Shown: piece by piece, positions 9,841-19,008 of the stretch
Layout of the letters: each line of letters starts with the position of its first letter
Numbering within the stretch: the stretch's first letter is position 1
DNA from: Deinococcus hopiensis KR-140
GTDB lineage: Bacteria; Deinococcota; Deinococci; Deinococcales; Deinococcaceae
Reading direction: 5' to 3'
NCBI GenBank assembly: GCA_943327755.2
Contig: CALPYF020000022.1
Span: 7,754 to 71,753 of the forward strand
DNA length: 64,000 nucleotides
Program-made: the position numbers and the translations under genes
The notes under the pieces: model-generated
The model's database searches: none
The model's input: only the letters and a program-made list of their open reading frames with translations
Told to the model about the DNA's origin: nothing

Positions 9841-10533
9841 TCAGTACCCGAGCGCCGCGTTCCCGCCGAGGGGAATCAGGCGTTTGTCGCTGTGCGCGTC
9901 GAGGTCGTCGGCGCGGTACAGCTTGTGTATCTGGTACCCGGCCCGCAGGCGCGGGTTCTCCTTGACCGCCTGCGTGATCGCGTTCAGCACGCTCAGGTCC
10001 CGTTCGCGGGCTTTGCTCCACTCCGGGTGCAGCCAGATCACCGCGTCCTGCGGCAGACCGCTCAGGGTGTCCAGCCCGGCCTGAATGTCACTGGGGTCGT
10101 GGACGATGATCTTCACCTCGTCCGCGAGGGCCACAACCTCCGGTAGTGGAGGCTGCCCGAAGGGTTTCGGGGACAGCGTCACCCAGTCCAGCGCCCCACG
10201 CAGGGGCGCGATGCCGCTCGTCTCGATGTGCACCCGGCGGCCCAGCGCATGCAGGGCGTCCGTCAGGGGGTTCAGGTCGAACAGGATCGGTTCGCCCCCC
10301 GTGATCACCACCACGGCGCCGTCCGGACTCTCGGCTCTCACCACCTCGGCCAACTCGGCGGCACCCATGAGGGTCACGCCGTCGGGGCGGTAGTCGCGGT
10401 GCCAGGTTCCGGCGCTGTCGCACCAGGGGCAGGCCTGCGGGCAGCCGTACAGGCGGATGAAGTACGCCGCGCGGCCCAGATGCACGCCCTCGCCCTGCCA
10501 GGTGTAGAACCGCTCGTAGACGGGATAGTTCAC
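9841..10533 (-). CDS. queE: 7-carboxy-7-deazaguanine synthase QueE
   Basis: 230-residue radical SAM enzyme that rearranges 6-carboxytetrahydropterin to 7-carboxy-7-deazaguanine. The cluster-binding CX3CX2C motif is C31, C35, C38 in YGCPQACPWC, preceded by the family start FYTWQGEG. GGEP (about 75-78) matches the SAM-binding region. It lies 4 bp downstream of queD on the same strand. Confidence 0.93.
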   Translation of the reverse strand: MNYPVYERFYTWQGEGVHLGRAAYFIRLYGCPQACPWCDSAGTWHRDYRPDGVTLMGAAELAEVVRAESPDGAVVVITGGEPILFDLNPLTDALHALGRRVHIETSGIAPLRGALDWVTLSPKPFGQPPLPEVVALADEVKIIVHDPSDIQAGLDTLSGLPQDAVIWLHPEWSKARERDLSVLNAITQAVKENPRLRAGYQIHKLYRADDLDAHSDKRLIPLGGNAALGY

Positions 10534-10537
10534 CCGT

Positions 10538-10948
10538 TCACTCCCAGTACTCGCAGGAGCTGTCCGGCGTTTCCCACAGGGTCACGTGCAGGCGCAGGTC
10601 CGCGCCGTCGTCGCCCTCGGGCAGGTCGGCGCGCACGCGGTCCATCGTCTTGCGGTGGATGTACGCGGCGATGACCTCGGCGGTGGTGTCGTCGCCCAGG
10701 TCGGGGAGGTCGTTCAGGTACGCGTGATCAAGGCCGCCCGCGTCGACGTCCTTCTTGGCCCACTTGAGGGTCTTGAAGTCCGCGACCATGATGGCCCGCT
10801 TCACGTGCGCACTGGGCCGCAGGCGGTCACTGGTGAGTTCCATGCGCACGCGGTACGTGTGCCCGTGCAGGCGACCGCAGGGGCCGTCGTAGCCGGTGAT
10901 CACGTGCGCCGAATCGAACGTGAACTCCGACGTCAGTTTCCACGGCAT
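10538..10948 (-). CDS. queD: 6-carboxy-5,6,7,8-tetrahydropterin synthase QueD
   Basis: 136 residues of the 6-pyruvoyltetrahydropterin synthase fold. It makes 6-carboxytetrahydropterin from dihydroneopterin triphosphate. The zinc ligands are visible as His in FDSAHVI and in RLHGHTYRV, with Cys in GPCGRLHGH. The family feature DFKTLK is present in the middle. It is separated from queF and queE by 4 bp on either side, so it is a tight operon member. Confidence 0.93.
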   Translation of the reverse strand: MPWKLTSEFTFDSAHVITGYDGPCGRLHGHTYRVRMELTSDRLRPSAHVKRAIMVADFKTLKWAKKDVDAGGLDHAYLNDLPDLGDDTTAEVIAAYIHRKTMDRVRADLPEGDDGADLRLHVTLWETPDSSCEYWE

Positions 10949-10952
10949 CCGC

Positions 10953-11426
10953 TTACGCCCCCTTGGGCTGATGGTCGGGCGCGACGTACTTCACGGTGCA
11001 GATCGTGTTCAGACCCCCACGCATGCCGTAATCGCAGCGGATCTCCATGCTCAGGGGATTCAGGAGTTTCACCAGATCCGCCAGGACCCGCCGCGTCGCG
11101 TGCTCGTGGTAGATGCCCACGAAGCGGTAGCTCGTCAGGTAGTACTTCAGGCTCTTGAGTTCCACGCATGCCTCGCGCGGCAGGTACCGGATCTCCAGCC
11201 GGCCGAAGTCCGGCAGGCCACTCCACGGGCACACCGGGCTGAACTCGTCCGTCACGATCTCGATCTGCATGGGCTCGCCCGGGTAGCGCACCGGGTCGTC
11301 CTCGCGGATGTGCGGGAAGGTGCCCAGCACCGCCACATCGATGGCGTCGAGGCCCTGCACGTCGTAGCGGCGGTCAAAACCAGGGTTCTGGGGTCCGCAG
11401 TCGGCCCCGGCAGTCACGTTCGTCAT
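10953..11426 (-). CDS. queF: preQ0 reductase QueF
   Basis: 157-residue NADPH-dependent nitrile reductase that turns preQ0 into preQ1. It is the short, single-domain (YkvM-type) form. The catalytic Cys is in SPVCPWSGLPDF, and the family motif ELKSLKYYLTSYR follows. The ATG at 11426 has a GGAGGA 7 nt upstream. It is the first gene of the que operon, followed at 4 bp by queD. Confidence 0.94.
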   Translation of the reverse strand: MTNVTAGADCGPQNPGFDRRYDVQGLDAIDVAVLGTFPHIREDDPVRYPGEPMQIEIVTDEFSPVCPWSGLPDFGRLEIRYLPREACVELKSLKYYLTSYRFVGIYHEHATRRVLADLVKLLNPLSMEIRCDYGMRGGLNTICTVKYVAPDHQPKGA

Positions 11427-11472
11427 ATGTCTTTCCTCCCGGCAGGGCCGCACCCTGAACGGCGCGGGCCTG

Positions 11473-11493
11473 GGGTGACAGCACAGGTCACCC
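11473..11493 (-). promoter_or_regulatory. Hairpin in the que operon leader
   Basis: GGGTGAC / GTCACCC form a perfect 7-bp stem with a 7-nt loop, 46 nt upstream of queF. A GATAAT-like -10 (on the minus strand at about 11537-11542) could start the leader. It does not match the preQ1-I or preQ1-II consensus that I know, so a regulatory role is only a possibility. Confidence 0.3.
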
Positions 11494-11610
11494 GGTTGTG
11501 GGAGTCCGCACCCGCAGGCGCGACCTCAACCGCGCATTATCCACAAGTCCATGCATGACCGCCAGGGGGCGCGGAACAAACGCGCGCAGGCCCCCGGCAG
11601 GGGAGAGGAC

Positions 11611-12042
11611 TCAGCCCGCCGCCTGCGCCAGTGCTGCGGCGCGGCGCAGGATGCCCAGCAGCAGCCCGGACTCCCAGAAGCCCAGGCGCGAGCCGTCACT
11701 GAACCGCTCCTGCCGCGCGAAGACCGTCAGCAGCCGCGCCAGTTGCGCGGGGGTCGCGCGGGCCAGCACCGCCGGGTCGTCCCGCAGGGCCCGAGCCTCG
11801 GGCGTCTGCGCCCACTGCGGCCACTGGAACCGCTCGTCCCCATGCACCCACCCGAACTCGTCCAGCGTGCGCAGCAGCCGCGCCACCTGCGGGTCGTACG
11901 CGTACCCGCGCATCTGCACGCCGCCGCCCGGCAGGACCACGACGGGCGGCTGGCCGTCCGTGAAGCGGAACGCCGGGTCCGCCATGACCGGCAGGAACGC
12001 CGCGACGGCGCGCAGGGCTTCAGGCGTGAATTGGGGCGTCAT
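11611..12042 (-). CDS. DUF6508-like protein
   Basis: 143 residues of unknown function. The shape fits DUF6508: an N-terminal segment around FLPVMADPAFRF, a central FGWV..FQWPQW segment, and a C-terminal FARQERFSDGSRLGFWESG followed by LLGILRR. No catalytic motif is evident, and there is no signal or TM segment. The start is uncertain, with in-frame ATGs at 12042, 12054 and 12075. The gene stands alone between the que operon and two tRNA genes. Confidence 0.65.
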   Translation of the reverse strand: MTPQFTPEALRAVAAFLPVMADPAFRFTDGQPPVVVLPGGGVQMRGYAYDPQVARLLRTLDEFGWVHGDERFQWPQWAQTPEARALRDDPAVLARATPAQLARLLTVFARQERFSDGSRLGFWESGLLLGILRRAAALAQAAG

Positions 12043-12076
12043 GCTGCTCAGCATCACCCGCGCGCATGAGGACATG

Positions 12077-12103
12077 AAAAACCCCCACCGCGTGGATGGG
12101 GGC
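12077..12103 (-). terminator. Terminator of the tRNA transcript
   Basis: On the minus strand GCCCCCA / TGGGGGT pairs across a 9-nt loop and is followed by a run of T (plus-strand A run at 12077-12081). It lies just after tRNA-Phe. Confidence 0.75.
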
Positions 12104-12111
12104 TTCGTTGG

Positions 12112-12187
<76 letters not shown>

Positions 12188-12190
12188 TTC

Positions 12191-12268
<78 letters not shown>

Positions 12269-12302
12269 GTGCCTTGAAGGGGCTGCAAAAGCAGCGGGGT
12301 TA

Positions 12303-12331
12303 AGGATAGCGGCGCGTTTCACGGTTGTCAA
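12303..12331 (-). promoter_or_regulatory. tRNA operon promoter
   Basis: On the minus strand TTGACA (12331-12326), a 17-bp spacer, then TATCCT (12308-12303). This is a near-consensus sigma-70 promoter ending about 34 bp before the tRNA-Asp 5' end. Confidence 0.85.
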
Positions 12332-12362
12332 TGCGTGGGTGCGTGGGCCGGGGCGGGCGGGG

Positions 12363-13124
12363 TCAGAAGGGAACGGCGCGGACGTTCTGGACGGGGTGTT
12401 CCTGGCCGGGGTCGAGCAGCAGTTCGAGGTACTCGCGGGCGTGCAGCGCGTCGATCATGGCGAGGTGGTGGTCCTCGTCGAGGTGGATGCCGCCGTCGAT
12501 CTGGGTGTGGCCGTACACGCCGTAGTCGAGTCCGGCCATGCGGACGTACTCGGGGGATTCGCGGAACCAGCGTTTGGGGGCGTGGTCGGCGTAGAACAGG
12601 TCGTCGTAGTGCGCGTGCGCGGGCAGCGGCGAGACGTGCGCGAACTGCACGGTCCCGACCCGCAGCTCGCGCGGGAAGCTGCGCATCCACGCCGCGAGGT
12701 GGTCGGGGAGGATCAGGCCGCCGTGGTCCGGGTCGAATTCCACGTGGACCATGCCGCCGCTGGTGCCCAGCACGTAGCTGGTGTTCAGCACGGCGTCGTC
12801 GTGATTGCCCAGGATGATGTGCACGGCGTGCGGCGCGGCTTCCTGGTACGCCTTCAGTTTTTCCAGGTGGCGGATCTGTTCGCGCGCCGCGAGGAACAGG
12901 TGGTCCGGGTTCTTGTGGTCGAAGCGCGGCAGACCGGTCAGGCGGGCGTAGTCGCGTTCGTTCTTCGGGTGGACGAGGTCGCCGATCAGGATGACCTGGA
13001 ACATTCCGGCCTGCACGGGCGGGGTGGGCAGGCCGTCCAGGGTGGCGCAGCTGGCGGCGCGCAGCGCGGTCCACAGGAGGTCGAAGTCGGCGTGCACGTC
13101 GCCGAAGGCGAGGAATTTACGCAT
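12363..13124 (-). CDS. Calcineurin-like metallophosphoesterase
   Basis: 253 residues with the dinuclear metal motifs of the calcineurin-like superfamily in order: GDVHAD (8-13), GDLVHP (about 48-53), GNHDD (about 105-109) and GHTQ near 215. It is cytoplasmic, with no signal peptide. The substrate could be nucleic acid, nucleotide or phosphoprotein and cannot be told from sequence. It lies 4 bp downstream of the Rad52/DdrA-like gene, and this tight coupling hints at a nucleic-acid role (inference). Confidence 0.85.
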   Translation of the reverse strand: MRKFLAFGDVHADFDLLWTALRAASCATLDGLPTPPVQAGMFQVILIGDLVHPKNERDYARLTGLPRFDHKNPDHLFLAAREQIRHLEKLKAYQEAAPHAVHIILGNHDDAVLNTSYVLGTSGGMVHVEFDPDHGGLILPDHLAAWMRSFPRELRVGTVQFAHVSPLPAHAHYDDLFYADHAPKRWFRESPEYVRMAGLDYGVYGHTQIDGGIHLDEDHHLAMIDALHAREYLELLLDPGQEHPVQNVRAVPF

Positions 13125-13128
13125 GGGG

Positions 13129-13728
13129 TCAGCCTTTCAGGAGGGCGTGGAGGTCCTTGTAGATGGCGCGGCTTTCTTCCAGGGTCTCGCCGTAGCCGCG
13201 CATGAGGATGCGGGCGGCTTCCCCGCCGCGCCCGGCGACTTTCAGCTGCTCGAGGAGGTCCTCAATGTGCCGCCGCGCCTTTTCCATCTGCGGGTCGCGG
13301 GGCGGTTGCGGGGGCAGGGGGCGCTCGGCGGCGGGGCGGGGGGCGGGCGTGTCGGTTTCCAGTTCGCTGGTGTTCGCACCGTCTTCCGGGTCGTACTCGA
13401 CCCAGACGGGGTCGCTGGTGGGCGTCACCCCGTACGAGCGGGCGAGGTCGGCCAGCGCGGCCAGTTTGGCGTCCTGAAGGGTTTGCGCGGTGGCGAGACC
13501 CTCGCGGGCCGCACCCAGGACACTCAGCCGGGCGCGCACGATGGGCGGCGTGGGGTGGTCGCACGCCCAGGTGAGGCTCCAGCCGGGGTCAATCGCGTCG
13601 AGCTGCGGGGCGAGCACGTCGAGGTCGGGGGCGAGGGTCACGCGGGCCTGGTCGTCCCGGACGGTCAGGGTGGCCCAGGCGGTCATGCTGGCGCGCAGGG
13701 CGTCGCGCACGCGGTGAGGTTCGGCCAT
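13129..13728 (-). CDS. Divergent Rad52/DdrA-family single-strand annealing-like protein
   Basis: 199 residues. Residues about 30-112 follow the core of Deinococcus DdrA and Rad52/22-type proteins. The order is an LAPQLDAIDPGWS segment, then a beta hairpin TPPIVRARLSVLGAAREGLA, then a KLAALADLARSYGVTP helix with a downstream WVEYD. A Pro-rich linker (about 125-150) leads to a C-terminal helical segment with RGYGETLEES. DdrA itself binds DNA 3' ends and protects them. This protein is clearly diverged (the K-A-x-S-D-A-L-K-R helix is altered), so activity is unproven. TAGACT at 13734-13739 sits 5 nt from the ATG, indicating a leaderless mRNA. It is first in a two-gene unit with a metallophosphoesterase. 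Confidence 0.6.
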   Translation of the reverse strand: MAEPHRVRDALRASMTAWATLTVRDDQARVTLAPDLDVLAPQLDAIDPGWSLTWACDHPTPPIVRARLSVLGAAREGLATAQTLQDAKLAALADLARSYGVTPTSDPVWVEYDPEDGANTSELETDTPAPRPAAERPLPPQPPRDPQMEKARRHIEDLLEQLKVAGRGGEAARILMRGYGETLEESRAIYKDLHALLKG

Positions 13729-13740
13729 ACCGCAGTCTAC

Positions 13741-16167
<2,427 letters not shown>

Positions 16168-16274
16168 GTGACCCGCGCAGCATAGCCCCGCGCCACCGGG
16201 CCGCGCCAAACCGCGCGGTGGGGGTATGGGTGCCCCCGCCGCGCGGTCAGTTCAATGCTCCAGAGGTGCCGCGG

Positions 16275-16652
16275 TCAGAATTCCTCGTCCAGCAGGCTGC
16301 TGTTCGCCTTCACGCGCCGTGGGTGCAGGCCCAGCCGCTCGGTGAGCATCAGCAACCCCTCGGTGCCCTCGTGCGACAGGCCCGACAGGAACGACGTCGC
16401 GACCGTCGTCGAGAAGCACGGCTGCGGCGTGGGCTGCATGCAGTCCAGCACGCAGAACTCGAAGGCACTCTCCTCGGGGCGGGACAACTGGCGGGTCACG
16501 GCGGCGCCGTACCCGTTCGAGAACTGGAACACCATCAGTTCCGCGCCGGGCAGCGTGTGCCGCTGCGGCAGCGCACTGACCCGCTCGAACGGCGGGGTGG
16601 GAACGAACAGGGCGGGATTCGTGATCAGGGTCGGGGATTCATGTCGGGTCAC
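16275..16652 (-). CDS. Unidentified protein, about 125 residues
   Basis: I do not recognise this protein. It has no signal peptide or TM segment. Three Cys occur in the middle (FCVLDCMQPTPQPC), a possible metal or redox cluster, and the C-terminus is acidic (LLDEEF). GTG at 16652 has ACGGAG about 9 nt upstream. A longer GTG start at 16712 is possible but adds a Cys/Arg-rich stretch. Codon usage fits the neighbours, and it stands alone, transcribed toward the acylase gene. Confidence 0.5.
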   Translation of the reverse strand: MTRHESPTLITNPALFVPTPPFERVSALPQRHTLPGAELMVFQFSNGYGAAVTRQLSRPEESAFEFCVLDCMQPTPQPCFSTTVATSFLSGLSHEGTEGLLMLTERLGLHPRRVKANSSLLDEEF

Positions 16653-16781
16653 GCGCAGGCTCCGTTCCCCGGACCGTGGGCCGCACCGGCAGGTGCCAGC
16701 GCAGGGAGTCACGTGCAGGGATGCCGCAGCGTAGGCCGCCGCACCTTACCGCCCCCTTACCACCCGGAACCTGAAGGGCCA

Positions 16782-16813
16782 CCCACCGGCCCTGGCCTGG
16801 GCGGGCCGGTGGG
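16782..16813. terminator. Terminator downstream of ispE
   Basis: A perfect 11-bp stem (CCCACCGGCCC / GGGCCGGTGGG) with a 10-nt loop, 9 nt after the ispE stop codon. It has no long T tract. Confidence 0.6.
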
Positions 16814-16821
16814 CGGCCGGG

Positions 16822-17667
16822 TCAGCCGAGCACCTGCGCGGGCTGCACCCACCAGCCGGGGTGCCGCCCCGCGAGGACCTGCGCGGCGTCGTGTGCGTGC
16901 GCGTCGTCGCGGGCCAGCGCGAAGCAGGTGCTCCCGGACCCGCTCATCAGCGGCGAGTGCAGCCCGGCGTCCGTCAGGGCGGCCAGCGCCTCGCGGATCG
17001 GGGCGTGCCGCGCCGCGACCGGGCCCTGCAGGGCGTTGACGTACGGCACCGGGCGGCCGTTGGAGAGTGCGGCCAGGATGCCCTCGAGGTCCAGGGCGGG
17101 CGTGAAGGCCTCCTCGGCGTCCAGCCACGCGTAGGCGTCGCGGGCACTGACCTCCACACCCGGATTCAGCAGGACCAGCGCGGCGCGCGGCACCGGGGTG
17201 GGGGACAGGACCTCGCCGACGCCCGAGGCGACCGCCGCGCGGCCCAGCAGGAAGAACGGCACGTCCGCGCCCAGCCGCAGCGCCAGCCCCGGCAGGTCCA
17301 CGCCCGCCGGGTACAGCCGCGCCAGCGCCATCAGCGTGGTCGACGCGTCGCTGCTGCCGCCCCCCAGGCCCGACGCGAGCGGCAGGCGCTTATGCAGCGT
17401 GATCGCCGCGCCGCCCGCCACACCCGCCGCGTCCAGGTACGCCCGCGCCGCGCGGAATACCAGATTGCCCTCATCGGTAGGCAGGTCGGCGCCCTCGACA
17501 CGCAGCGTCAGCGTGTCCGCGGGGGTGATCTCCAGGTCGTCGCCGACGCTCAGGGGCACCATCAGCGAGTGCAGTTCGTGGTACCCGTCCGAACGCAGGT
17601 CCCGGACACTGAGGCCCAGGTTCACCTTGGCGGGCGCGAAGTACGTGACGGCAGCAGGGTCGCTCAT
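16822..17667 (-). CDS. ispE: 4-diphosphocytidyl-2-C-methyl-D-erythritol kinase
   Basis: 281-residue GHMP kinase of the MEP isoprenoid pathway. The N-terminal FAPAKVNLGLSV and the ATP loop LPLASGLGGGSSDAS are clear, as is the C-terminal GHMP motif MSGSGSTCFA. ATG at 17667 overlaps the ispD stop (ATGA), giving translational coupling of two consecutive pathway enzymes, with IspF not adjacent. It terminates at the hairpin just downstream. Confidence 0.95.
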   Translation of the reverse strand: MSDPAAVTYFAPAKVNLGLSVRDLRSDGYHELHSLMVPLSVGDDLEITPADTLTLRVEGADLPTDEGNLVFRAARAYLDAAGVAGGAAITLHKRLPLASGLGGGSSDASTTLMALARLYPAGVDLPGLALRLGADVPFFLLGRAAVASGVGEVLSPTPVPRAALVLLNPGVEVSARDAYAWLDAEEAFTPALDLEGILAALSNGRPVPYVNALQGPVAARHAPIREALAALTDAGLHSPLMSGSGSTCFALARDDAHAHDAAQVLAGRHPGWWVQPAQVLG

Positions 17668-18347
17668 GCCCCCCCAGCATCCCACACCTGCCCGTCCCAG
17701 GTCGGGGCCAGCGCCTGTGCCAGGGCCAGGTCGCCGGGCGTGGTCACCTTGAACAGCCGCGCGTCCCCCGGCACCAGCCGCACCGCGCCGCCCGTCCGGG
17801 CGATCAGGCCCGCGTCGTCCGTGGCGGCGAACCCGTCGGCCAGCGCCGTCTCGTGCGCCGCGAGCAGCAGGTCGCGCCGGAACCCCTGTGGGGTCTGCAC
17901 CGCCCACAGCCCCTCGCGCGGGGTGAGGGTGCCCCAGAGGGTGCCACAGTCGCCGCCCGCCCCGGCCCGCACCAGGGTGTCCGCCACCGGGAGTGTCGCC
18001 GTCGCCGCACCGGCCTCACGCGCCGCCGCGATCACCGCCCGCACCACCGCGCCCGGCAGGAAGGGCCGCGCTGCGTCGTGGACCAGCACCACGTCCGCGT
18101 CGGTGGTGCGCAGCAGCGCCAGCACGCTCGCCTGCCGGGTGTCGCCGCCCGTCACGGCGCGGGCCGGAACGTCTGCCGGCAGGTCCAGCCCCGCCGGGAG
18201 CGCCACCAGCACCTCGTCCACGTGAGGGGCCAGCGCCGCCGCGCTGCGGCCCAGCAGGCTGCGGCCCGCGACCTCCACGAACGCCTTCGGGCCCAGGCCC
18301 AGGCGCGTGCCGGACCCGGCCGCCGGAATCAGCGCCGCGACCCTCAC
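17664..18347 (-). CDS. ispD: 2-C-methyl-D-erythritol 4-phosphate cytidylyltransferase
   Basis: 227 residues. It makes CDP-methylerythritol from MEP and CTP. The nucleotide-binding start ALIPAAGSGTRLG with K21 (GPKAF) is typical, as are VLVHDAARPF and TPQGFR. It overlaps ispE by 4 nt and follows ubiX by 10 nt. Confidence 0.95.
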   Translation of the reverse strand: MRVAALIPAAGSGTRLGLGPKAFVEVAGRSLLGRSAAALAPHVDEVLVALPAGLDLPADVPARAVTGGDTRQASVLALLRTTDADVVLVHDAARPFLPGAVVRAVIAAAREAGAATATLPVADTLVRAGAGGDCGTLWGTLTPREGLWAVQTPQGFRRDLLLAAHETALADGFAATDDAGLIARTGGAVRLVPGDARLFKVTTPGDLALAQALAPTWDGQVWDAGGA

Positions 18348-18357
18348 GTTCGGCCCC

Positions 18358-18924
18358 TCACGCGCCGTCCTCGCGCCAGCGGCGGAAGCCCGGCACGTCC
18401 AGCCCGAACTGATCCAGCACCCGCGCCGTCACGAAATGCAGTAGTTCGTCCACGCTGCCCGGCGCGTGATAGAACCCCGCGCTGGCCGTCATCACGGTCG
18501 CGCCCGCGTCGTGCGCGGCGAGCATGTTCAGCAGCATCGGGCGCGGCAGCGGGTCCTCGCGCAGCACCAGCACCAGCCGCCGCCGCTCCTTCAGGGTCAC
18601 GTGCGCCGCGCGCGCCACCAGATTGTCCGCGAACCCCTGCGCGACCTTCGCCAGCGTCCCCGCGCTGCACGGCACCACCAGCATCCCGTCCGTGCGGAAC
18701 GACCCGCTCGCCACGCCCGCCGCCAGATCCCGGTCGTCATGCACGACAGACGCCAGCGCCGTCAGGTCCGCCAGCTGCGGCCCGGACCCCTCGGCCGTCA
18801 TCACGCGCTTGGCGCCGCTGCTGACCACCAGATGCGACTCCACACCCAGGTCCCGCAGCGCCCGCAGGATCGACTCCGCATACGGCATGCCGCTGCCGCC
18901 CGACACCCCCACCACCAGCCTCAT
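18358..18924 (-). CDS. ubiX: Flavin prenyltransferase UbiX
   Basis: 188 residues. UbiX joins a dimethylallyl group to FMN to make the prenylated flavin used by UbiD decarboxylases. The flavoprotein start VVGVSGGSGMPYA and VPCSAGTLAKVAQG match the family, and RRRLVLVLREDPL covers the phosphate-binding site. ATG at 18924 sits 7 nt after TAGCCT (18932-18937), which suggests a leaderless operon mRNA. Its prenyl substrate derives from the pathway of the two downstream genes, which makes the operon functionally coherent. Confidence 0.93.
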   Translation of the reverse strand: MRLVVGVSGGSGMPYAESILRALRDLGVESHLVVSSGAKRVMTAEGSGPQLADLTALASVVHDDRDLAAGVASGSFRTDGMLVVPCSAGTLAKVAQGFADNLVARAAHVTLKERRRLVLVLREDPLPRPMLLNMLAAHDAGATVMTASAGFYHAPGSVDELLHFVTARVLDQFGLDVPGFRRWREDGA

Positions 18925-19008
18925 ACCCGGCAGGCTAACAGGCCCGCCCACGCCGGGCGGTATGCCCGCGCCCACTGCCGCGCGCCGCAGGTCCGCCACC
19001 TGGAGCGC

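Noticed and set aside
11427..11610. preQ1 riboswitch before queF
   Set aside because: No match to the compact preQ1-I pseudoknot or the preQ1-II layout; only a simple hairpin is seen.
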